Source: JBKEAJ01 sp047974415 (GTDB lineage Bacteria; Bacteroidota; Bacteroidia; Bacteroidales; Prolixibacteraceae). From it: a stretch of 19,713 bases of DNA. How positions within the stretch are numbered: the first letter of the stretch is position 1; each line of letters starts with the position of its first letter. The notes beneath the pieces were generated by a model. The model saw only the letters and a list, made by a program, of their open reading frames with translations. It did no database searches and was not told the DNA's origin. The stretch lies in NCBI GenBank assembly GCA_047974415.1, contig JBKECH010000017.1, positions 1 to 19,713 on the forward strand, read 5' to 3'. Made by a program: the position numbers and the translations under genes. Below, one piece after another: positions 14,098 through 19,713 of the stretch.

Positions 14098-15609
14098 TTA
14101 AGCGGAGGTTTCTGCTAAAAGTTTTTCACCTTTTTCTATCGCATCTTCAATGGTGCCCACTAGGTTAAAAGCCGATTCGGGATATTGGTCTACTTCGCCA
14201 TCCATAATCATATTAAACCCTCTGATGGTATCTTCAATGGCCACGAGTTTCCCCTCTAGTCCAGTGAAGTTTGATGCCACAAAGAAGGGTTGCGACAAGA
14301 AGCGCTGCACTCGGCGCGCCCGATGCACCACTAATTTATCTTCTTCCGACAGTTCGTCCATACCTAAAATAGCGATGATGTCTTGCAGCTCTTTGTAGCG
14401 TTGCAGAATGTTAATCACACGCTGTGCGCACTCGTAGTGTTTTTCGCCCACAATGTCGGGCGAAAGAATGCGGGAGCTTGATTCTAGCGGGTCGACCGCT
14501 GGATAGATGCCTAGCTCTGAAATCTTTCTACTAAGTACGGTGGTGGCATCGAGGTGAGCAAAGGTGGTAGCAGGAGCTGGGTCGGTTAGGTCGTCGGCAG
14601 GCACATACACGGCTTGCACTGATGTAATTGAACCGTGTTTGGTTGAGGTAATTCGCTCTTGCATCACACCCATTTCAGAAGCCAGGGTGGGCTGATAACC
14701 CACTGCCGAGGGCATGCGACCGAGCAGTGCCGACACCTCAGAACCAGCTTGGGTGAAGCGAAACACATTATCAACAAAAAACAAGATGTTTCGCCCAGAA
14801 CCCGCTGAGCCATCGCCATCGCGCAGCGACTCTGCAATGGTGAGCCCCGAAAGTGCCACCCGAGCCCGAGCACCTGGAGGCTCATTCATTTGCCCAAACA
14901 CCAGTGCCAATTTCGATTTGTCTAAATCTTCTTGTTTCACTAGGCTCAAATCCCACTTGCCTTCCTCCATTGATTTTTTGAAGTCTTCGCCATAATTAAT
15001 AATGTCGGCCTCAATCATCTCTCGCAGCAGGTCATTTCCTTCGCGAGTACGTTCGCCCACACCAGCAAAAACCGAAAGCCCATCATGGGCTAAGGCTATA
15101 TTGTTGATTAATTCTTGGATAAGCACAGTTTTTCCCACTCCAGCACCTCCGAACAGGCCGATTTTACCTCCTTTAGCATAAGGTTCAATCAAGTCGACCA
15201 CCTTGATTCCAGTGAAAAGCACTTGCGTTTCGGTAGTTAAATCTTCATATTTGGGTGGAGTGTTATGAATGGGCAAGCCCTCTTTAGGGAGCAGGGGAAG
15301 TCCGTCCACCGTGTCGCCCGTTACGTTCAGCAAACGGCCTAAGGCCAGCTCGCCTTTGGGCATCAAGATGGGCGAGCCACTAGCTTCCACAGGCATGCCT
15401 CGCATCAGCCCATCGGTCGAGTCCATAGCGATTGCTCGCACGGTGTGTTCGCCGATATGCTGCTGGCACTCGACAATAAGATCGGGTTCTCCTGGGCGGA
15501 CAATGCGGAGGGCGTCGTGTATTTTGGGTAGTTCGGAACCTTCTTGCTCGAAGCTCACATCAACTACAGGGCCAATCACCTGAATAATTTCACCTATATT
15601 CTGACTCAT
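14098..15609 (-). CDS. atpD: ATP synthase F1 beta subunit
   Basis: This is the catalytic subunit of F1, 503 residues. It shows the Walker A loop GGAGVGKT (154-161), the GERTREGNDL segment, the Walker B region LFFVDNVFRFTQAG, and ALLGRMPSAVGYQPTL. Compared with the E. coli protein it is about 40 residues longer, mostly from an insertion around 210-245 (GEDFKKSMEEGKWDLS and onward) that is typical of Bacteroidota beta subunits. It is the first gene of the minus-strand run leading into atpC, the HD gene and the lpx genes. The start at 15609 gives the family's usual N-terminus (MSQNIGEIIQVIGPVVDV). Confidence 0.98.
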   Translation of the reverse strand: MSQNIGEIIQVIGPVVDVSFEQEGSELPKIHDALRIVRPGEPDLIVECQQHIGEHTVRAIAMDSTDGLMRGMPVEASGSPILMPKGELALGRLLNVTGDTVDGLPLLPKEGLPIHNTPPKYEDLTTETQVLFTGIKVVDLIEPYAKGGKIGLFGGAGVGKTVLIQELINNIALAHDGLSVFAGVGERTREGNDLLREMIEADIINYGEDFKKSMEEGKWDLSLVKQEDLDKSKLALVFGQMNEPPGARARVALSGLTIAESLRDGDGSAGSGRNILFFVDNVFRFTQAGSEVSALLGRMPSAVGYQPTLASEMGVMQERITSTKHGSITSVQAVYVPADDLTDPAPATTFAHLDATTVLSRKISELGIYPAVDPLESSSRILSPDIVGEKHYECAQRVINILQRYKELQDIIAILGMDELSEEDKLVVHRARRVQRFLSQPFFVASNFTGLEGKLVAIEDTIRGFNMIMDGEVDQYPESAFNLVGTIEDAIEKGEKLLAETSA

Positions 15610-15711
15610 TTCTTTTCTGTTTTCTTCATCTGCCTGTTGTAGCTGAAAGGGAGGGGCAGATGGTGTTTGTTTATTTCAGCCCTCCAAACTAGGCAAAGGT
15701 CTGATAAGGAA

Positions 15712-15744
15712 CAAATCTACAGCTCTTTTTTCTATCTACACAAT
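15712..15744 (-). promoter_or_regulatory. Candidate promoter upstream of atpD
   Basis: On the minus strand TAGATTTG (15712-15719) fits the -7 box, with ATTG (15741-15744) 21 bases upstream as a weak -33 element. It would give a leader of about 95 bases. The -7 box overlaps one arm of an inverted repeat. Confidence 0.4.
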
Positions 15745-15780
15745 GCTTTAATAATGCAATATTTAGATTGGAGCTGTAGA
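15716..15780. repeat. Inverted repeat in the atpD upstream region
   Basis: TCTACAGCTC (15716-15725) and GAGCTGTAGA (15771-15780) are perfect 10-bp inverted arms, 45 bases apart, with an AT-rich centre. They lie in the 240-base gap between atpD and the outer-membrane-protein gene. This may be an operator overlapping the atpD promoter or part of a read-through barrier from the operon on the right. There is no T-run typical of a terminator. Confidence 0.45.
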
Positions 15781-15852
15781 ATGTCCTAAAAACAGCGGTT
15801 TTAGATGAGTGCAAAGTAAGAAAACATCAATTGCATGCGTTTTGCTCTATGT

Positions 15853-16722
15853 TCAATACTTCAAATACCATTTCAATCCGAAGCGCACCGACGATTGGAA
15901 TAAGTCATAATATTCATTATCTTTCTGTGTTTCTTGATACACCACATTGCCGGGCACCCATTCTTCTACCTTCACCGAGCGAGTTGATTTGTCGTTTACA
16001 CCCGCCATAAGAGTAAGTTCGAAGAAGGGCACGATGGGGCGCACTCTTCGCTTCGAGGCTCGAGGGAGCAATTCGAGGTAGACATTGGCGCCGAAAGTCC
16101 AAGTAGGGTTCATTTGAAAGAAGTCGGTTTTTAGAGATAGTTTGTTTTTGCTGCCGCCGAATACACCATACCATTCATCGTATTCGTCTATAACAGATTG
16201 AGCCACAACCTCTGTAAGCTGTGTTCTGCCTATTTTCCCATTGGCTTTGAACTTCAATCGCCCCCAAGCATTTTGGTATCCCGCCCCGATGTAGTAGTGC
16301 GTCATCCAGCTCTCGTCGCAGTTTCCGCTATACCAATAGCCACTGTCGTATCCGTATCCATGGCGGCTAGAATTTATTTCTAAATAATATAGTGTGTGGC
16401 TTATTCCAGCTATAGCAGCCCAGTTTTTGTAGAATTTATAGCCTAGTTCTCCGCTGAGGTACTCATAGCCGATTTCGGCGTTCATTTCCCATTTTTTTAA
16501 TTCAGTGAAACCGCCAATTAGGGCAACACCAGGGCGATTGCCATATATAAAGGTAGATTCGCTACTGGTTTCTAATCCATCGAAGGATAGGAATCCGCGG
16601 ATGCCGTATCGCAAGTTGTTTTCCTTTTTTGTAGGCTTAGTTTTGGCATCTTGAGCCCAAGAGGTGCTGGTTGTGCCTATTAGCAGGGCTGCTAGGAGTG
16701 CATATGTTTTCCAGTTTTTCAT
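15853..16722 (-). CDS. Outer-membrane beta-barrel protein of unknown function
   Basis: This 289-residue protein starts with a signal peptide (MKNWKTYALLAALLIGTTSTSWAQ, cleavage after AQ near 24). It continues with alternating aromatic and polar strands and ends in aromatic residues (RFGLKWYLKY), the usual C-terminal signature of an outer-membrane barrel. A Tyr/Gly/Ser-rich loop (about 118-135, GYGYDSGYWYSG) may be exposed. I do not recognise a named family. It is the last gene of a minus-strand operon led by an ECF sigma factor and starts 13 bases after a lipoprotein gene, so it is likely made under envelope-related control. Confidence 0.7.
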   Translation of the reverse strand: MKNWKTYALLAALLIGTTSTSWAQDAKTKPTKKENNLRYGIRGFLSFDGLETSSESTFIYGNRPGVALIGGFTELKKWEMNAEIGYEYLSGELGYKFYKNWAAIAGISHTLYYLEINSSRHGYGYDSGYWYSGNCDESWMTHYYIGAGYQNAWGRLKFKANGKIGRTQLTEVVAQSVIDEYDEWYGVFGGSKNKLSLKTDFFQMNPTWTFGANVYLELLPRASKRRVRPIVPFFELTLMAGVNDKSTRSVKVEEWVPGNVVYQETQKDNEYYDLFQSSVRFGLKWYLKY

Positions 16723-16735
16723 TGCTAGCCGGTTT

Positions 16736-17299
16736 TTAAGGTAATAGTACTGTTTTGATTTGCTCGTTGAACACTTTGTTGTTGCTCAGCGTAATCTCCA
16801 CCCCAATTCTCACCAGAGTGGTGTCGTTAATCAGGATTTCGTGTTTGGGGTGAAGCTTACTTTGGTTGGTGAAAACCAGCACTGGAGTTCCTGTTCGCTC
16901 CGTAGTGGGTTTCTTCAAGTAGCTGTCGATGGTTTCGTAAAGTCCTTCATAGGAGCGTTTATCGTCTACTAAGAAATAAGGGCTCAAGTCGGGACTCTTC
17001 CAATTGGGAAAATCTTGCGTGTTGAGCAGGCTAACTTTCAGTCCAGCAATATGGCTAGATGGCTTAGGGTTGATGCCATATTCCTGTGCATACTGATTTT
17101 CGGAAGTGAGGCGCACCAGTAGTTGGAGCTTATCGGCTTGCACCGTGTCGACCCGGTTGTAGTCTTCTCTCACCGAGAGCTCGAAACCATCAACATCATA
17201 TTCCGGTCCGTAGGGAATAGAAGCGTCGTGATCTTGGGAGCAGCCCTGTAGCACTAGGGCTGCTAGGGCAAAAAGAAATAAGAATTTTAGCTTTCTCAT
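16736..17299 (-). CDS. Lipoprotein of unknown function
   Basis: This 187-residue protein has a clear lipoprotein signal: a hydrophobic stretch and lipobox VLQGC with Cys20 as the lipid-modified residue. The residues after it (SQDHD) are acidic, somewhat like the Bacteroidota signal for surface export, so it may face the outside. The mature part looks beta-rich and has no domain that I recognise. It lies 39 bases after the sigma-linked membrane protein and 13 bases before an outer-membrane barrel gene, so the two may work together at the outer membrane. Confidence 0.72.
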   Translation of the reverse strand: MRKLKFLFLFALAALVLQGCSQDHDASIPYGPEYDVDGFELSVREDYNRVDTVQADKLQLLVRLTSENQYAQEYGINPKPSSHIAGLKVSLLNTQDFPNWKSPDLSPYFLVDDKRSYEGLYETIDSYLKKPTTERTGTPVLVFTNQSKLHPKHEILINDTTLVRIGVEITLSNNKVFNEQIKTVLLP

Positions 17300-17338
17300 A
17301 ATTATTGTTGTTTAAATATTATTGTTGTTTGTAGTGAA

Positions 17339-18523
17339 TTAATCTAAGTAATAGCGTATACCGATTTTAAAATTGAAGCGAAAGGGGGCTTTATGTCGAA
17401 TGTTGGGTATCTTGCTTTTGTCGTTGAAGTAGTAGCTCAGTCCGGGTTCGATGAACACACCGAACATCTTGCTTATCTTCACGTCGGCACCTATGGAGCT
17501 TCTCGCCGACCATTGGGGGTGATTATTTCGCAGCCTTCCGCTCCCGTCTTTGTCTTCAAAAGTGCCTTTCACTTGATATTCCAACATGCCGCCTAGTCCC
17601 ATATAGAGTGAGATGTTTTCTTCTACATTAATCGTATAGATACCTCTCAGCGGAATGCCCAAGTAGGTTTGTTTGAGTACGATATTATCATTTGAGGCAC
17701 GCAAGAAGGTGTAGCTCAGTCCGCTTTCGAGGGCTAACCTATCGCTCAGTTGCTTGCGCACGGCAAATTCTAGGTTGATGGGGAAGTCGTAGTCTAATTC
17801 GCCGTAGTCTTTATCCTTGTCGACTGTGTTTGGAATTTCTACAGGTGAGTTTCTTAGGGCAAATATTGGAGGAGGGGTATTGGCTTTTCCTTTAGAGGAG
17901 GGGTCTGCTCTTAGCGCACCCGAGCTGGTGTTTCCCATCACCAAAGTTATTTTGCTTGCTTTATGTTTCTCCCATTGGGTCTTCATTTGGCTTTGTTTTA
18001 GGCTGCCATAGTCGATTTTGATCTCATCATCTTTGGCTTGCTGCTTCTCTTTCTTTTCTTTTTCTTCGTTGTTTTTTTTCTCTTCGCATTCTACAATGTA
18101 GCTATCTGTGATGGTCAAATCGCAAAGGTCCACTATTGTGCCATCGGCATGGTTGTTGCCATTTGCTTTGGTTTCATCTTTAGTTTGTGTCGAGTTTTCC
18201 TTTGCTTGAACCTCCGCTAGCTGTAGTTTAGCATTGCTTTCGGCAGGTGCCGAGGCGTTAATCGCCTCTTTGCTTTCACTTTCCACCACTGGGGAGGCGG
18301 GCAGTTGCTGCTGCTGCTGCTGCTGCTGCTGCTTGGGGAAGAGCAACAGAGCGAAAACAAGCACTGCAGCCGCACCTAGGGCGTAGGCAAAGAGAAGCAG
18401 GGCGGGTTTCTGCTTTTTGCGCTTCGCCTCTTGCTCGATTGCTGCCCACAGGTCGGTTTGGGGCTGATGTTCATAATCGCCCAAACGCTCTTGTAAATAG
18501 TTTTTTAATTCTTTATCGCTCAT
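17339..18523 (-). CDS. One-chain envelope protein: cytoplasmic helix, membrane helix, poly-Q, beta-barrel-like C-terminus; putative anti-sigma partner
   Basis: This 394-residue protein combines parts usually found on separate chains. Residues 1-40 are a charged helical head (ELKNYLQERLGDYEHQPQTD), similar in placement to an anti-sigma domain. One transmembrane helix follows (about 42-62). Next come nine Gln in a row, then a long acidic/Lys-rich linker (about 75-190). The C-terminal half looks like the outer-membrane barrel of porin-family proteins (SGLSYTFLR, YLGIPLRG, RFNFKIGIRYYLD). The start overlaps the sigma gene's stop by 11 bases, so the two are coupled. The likely role is sensing envelope state and restraining the sigma factor. 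Whether one chain truly spans both membranes cannot be told from sequence. Confidence 0.6.
   Translation of the reverse strand: MSDKELKNYLQERLGDYEHQPQTDLWAAIEQEAKRKKQKPALLLFAYALGAAAVLVFALLLFPKQQQQQQQQQLPASPVVESESKEAINASAPAESNAKLQLAEVQAKENSTQTKDETKANGNNHADGTIVDLCDLTITDSYIVECEEKKNNEEKEKKEKQQAKDDEIKIDYGSLKQSQMKTQWEKHKASKITLVMGNTSSGALRADPSSKGKANTPPPIFALRNSPVEIPNTVDKDKDYGELDYDFPINLEFAVRKQLSDRLALESGLSYTFLRASNDNIVLKQTYLGIPLRGIYTINVEENISLYMGLGGMLEYQVKGTFEDKDGSGRLRNNHPQWSARSSIGADVKISKMFGVFIEPGLSYYFNDKSKIPNIRHKAPFRFNFKIGIRYYLD
18308..18331 (-). repeat. (CAG)8 microsatellite coding poly-Gln
   Basis: Eight CAG codons on the minus strand, followed by one CAA (18305-18307), encode nine Gln just after the membrane helix. 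Slippage here would change linker length by whole residues without shifting the frame. Confidence 0.85.
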
Positions 18524-19085
18524 TACTCACCTCCTTAAACTTTTCTTTCAAATCGGCTGCTACCTGTTCTTTTGCCCGATGCAGTCGCACTCTCGATGTT
18601 GCTTCGCTAATTTGCAAGCTTTGCGCAATCTCGGCGTGCGATTGGTCTTCAAACATATAGAGGTTAAACACCGCACGCAGGCGAACGGGTAGCCGCCCCA
18701 CACTTTTAATTATTTCGTGTGAATTGGCAGATTCATATACGCTCAATTCTTCCTCTTGCTCTTCACCGATGTGTTCTAGTTCTTCGTTCTTCTGCGTAGA
18801 GAAATCCATGTTTTTGCGCAAGCTGCTCAAAGCGGTGTTTGCCACCAATCGGCAAATCCAGGCCTTCAGCGAGCCGCTTCCTCTGTACTCAAATCGCTCA
18901 ATGGAGAGCAGTATTTTCACGAAGCTATCGTGCAGCACATCCTTCGCTTTCTCCTCGCAACCGGTATAGCGCATAGCCACCCCCATGGCCAAGGGGGCGT
19001 AGCTATCATAAAGTAATCGAAGCGATTTTTGTTCGCCTTTCTTACATTTTTCCACCAGTTGCTGCTCTGTCATCATTCCGTTCAT
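18513..19085 (-). CDS. ECF-type RNA polymerase sigma factor
   Basis: This 190-residue protein has the two ECF sigma domains. Region 2 lies at about 20-90 (LLYDSYAPLAMGVAMRYTG, then DVLHDSFVKIL and the KAWICRLVANTALSSLRK helix). Region 4 lies at about 130-185, a helix-turn-helix in MFEDQSHAEIAQSLQISEATSRVRLHRAKEQ. An acidic Glu/Ser-rich linker (about 97-117) joins them. The start at 19085 (MNGMMTEQQL) has two further Met codons three and four residues in, so the true start may be slightly shorter. It is the first gene of the operon and probably controls it; its stop overlaps the putative anti-sigma gene. Confidence 0.93.
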   Translation of the reverse strand: MNGMMTEQQLVEKCKKGEQKSLRLLYDSYAPLAMGVAMRYTGCEEKAKDVLHDSFVKILLSIERFEYRGSGSLKAWICRLVANTALSSLRKNMDFSTQKNEELEHIGEEQEEELSVYESANSHEIIKSVGRLPVRLRAVFNLYMFEDQSHAEIAQSLQISEATSRVRLHRAKEQVAADLKEKFKEVSNER

Positions 19086-19215
19086 CGGGTTTTCTATGGC
19101 AATAAACGCAAAAAACGAGGAATGTTACATTTTTTCGAAAAGTTTTTTGTTGATTTTTTTGGTTCTTCGCCAAAATGCATGGATAAAGTGGCCTAAATTT
19201 ACCTGAAGGGCAAAA

Positions 19216-19293
19216 CCATAATAGCCTAGGTATAGAAGTAGGATTGCAGGAGGGCTGAAAGTCCGATCCCTATTGATATTAAGTCTATTATGG
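19216..19293. repeat. Long-range inverted repeat enclosing GCTGAAAG hairpin
   Basis: CCATAATAG (19216-19224) and CTATTATGG (19285-19293) are perfect 9-bp arms. Between them GGGCTGAAAGTCC can form a small hairpin, and CAGCCTTTCAGGCTT follows just outside. The nested layout suggests a structured RNA or an intergenic REP-type repeat. Confidence 0.4.
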
Positions 19294-19481
19294 GTCAGCC
19301 TTTCAGGCTTCAGCTATTCTCCTCTCGCTCTCCCAAGGATAAATCCTTGAGCTATTACAGCATAGCCTTTCAGGGCAGGAATTACCCACCTATTTTGGAG
19401 ATGAACCTTTTTTAGAAGCAGAGAATATTTTAGATCTGCTCGTCACCCTCGAGGCGCTGCGAAGCAATCTAGTTGCGAGTT

Positions 19482-19510
19482 AGTGTAGACGCATTGCATG
19501 CGTCTACACT
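19482..19510. repeat. Perfect palindrome with 12-bp arms
   Basis: AGTGTAGACGCA (19482-19493) and TGCGTCTACACT (19499-19510) form a 12-bp stem with a 5-base loop. It lies 25 bases before the tandem array. No T-run flanks it, so it resembles a REP-type palindrome more than a terminator. Confidence 0.7.
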
Positions 19511-19535
19511 CGAATTTAGTAATTGCAGTTACACA

Positions 19536-19713
19536 AAAAAAAACAGTTATCAAAGGACATTGTTGTCGTTACAATAGTAAAAAAACAGTTAACAAAAGAA
19601 TATTGTTTTAATGTCAATAGTAAAAAAAAAGTTGTCAAAAGACTATTTTTGTCATGTCAATAGTAAAAAAAAAGTTGTCAAAAGACTTTTTTTGTCGTGT
19701 CAATATTAAAAAA
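19536..19713. repeat. Tandem array with exact 43-bp period, at least four units, running off the window
   Basis: Units end with AATAGT or AATATT at 19578, 19621, 19664 and 19707, exactly 43 bases apart. A fifth unit starts at 19708. Each has an A-run of 7-9 bases, then a core like AGTTGTCAAAAGAC, a T-rich stretch and GTCAATAGT. The first two units are more diverged; the third and fourth are nearly identical, so the array seems younger towards the right. The units carry no open frame and contain GTC-AAAA-GAC small palindromes. Confidence 0.85.

Larger units (their letters stand above)
19086..19535. other. Gene-free region upstream of the sigma operon, with several palindromes
   Basis: I see no convincing gene in this stretch. 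The first 120 bases are AT-rich and must hold the sigma-operon promoter; on the minus strand TGTAACATT lies about 50 bases before the ATG and could be an ECF-type -35 element, though I cannot confirm it. From about 19200 to 19400 the sequence is full of short inverted segments around GCTGAAAG / CTTTCAGG, resembling dispersed intergenic repeats. Confidence 0.5.

Noticed and set aside
15786..15804. Small hairpin CTAAAA/TTTTAG as a terminator of the envelope operon
   Set aside because: The stem is only six A/T-rich pairs with no following T-run.
19536..19713. Possible CRISPR array from regularly spaced repeats
   Set aside because: The whole 43-bp unit repeats; there are no unique spacers between conserved repeats, and no cas gene is present.

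Overview
The window reads as Bacteroidales (Bacteroidota) DNA. The evidence is a fused LpxC-FabZ gene, the lpxD / lpxC-fabZ / lpxA order behind an HD-domain gene, promoters of the TTTG-N19-TAnnTTTG type, a relaxase and integrase of Bacteroides mobile-element type, and an ECF sigma factor followed by envelope genes. I cannot name the genus.

Layout. (1) About 1-9083 is the end of an integrated mobilizable element. It holds the tail of an unknown gene, a mobC-type gene, a MobA/VirD2-type relaxase and a small membrane-anchored protein (plus strand), then AT-rich minus-strand cargo, then a tyrosine recombinase. A tRNA-Asn gene at 9084-9157 lies next, with its 3' end facing the integrase, and is the likely integration site. 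(2) 9260-15609 is a minus-strand chromosomal run: atpD, atpC, HD-domain phosphohydrolase, lpxD, lpxC-fabZ, lpxA. (3) 15853-19085 is a minus-strand envelope-stress-like operon: ECF sigma factor, a one-chain protein with a cytoplasmic helix, membrane segment, poly-Q and beta-barrel-like end, a lipoprotein, and an outer-membrane barrel protein. (4) 19086-19713 has no gene but holds palindromes and a 43-bp tandem array that runs off the edge.

Most interesting content: the cargo at 4331-7340 looks like a complete contact-dependent antagonism module. It has a PAAR-like (DUF4280) spike-tip protein, a 576-residue effector with a transglutaminase-like Cys-His-Asp triad, and an exported protein that is probably the periplasmic immunity factor. 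No secretion machinery is encoded here, so the element would rely on the host's type VI or related contractile system. To its left (1683-4266) lie the wreck of a second, diverged module: a frameshifted immunity homologue, a C-terminal toxin remnant joined to the start of a PAAR-like gene, a 1216-bp IS5-family insertion at that start, and a patchwork of duplicated fragments. Each module has the same 3' end of the mobilization membrane gene on its left and the same PAAR promoter/start on its right. This suggests that modules are stacked or exchanged between two fixed boundaries on the element.
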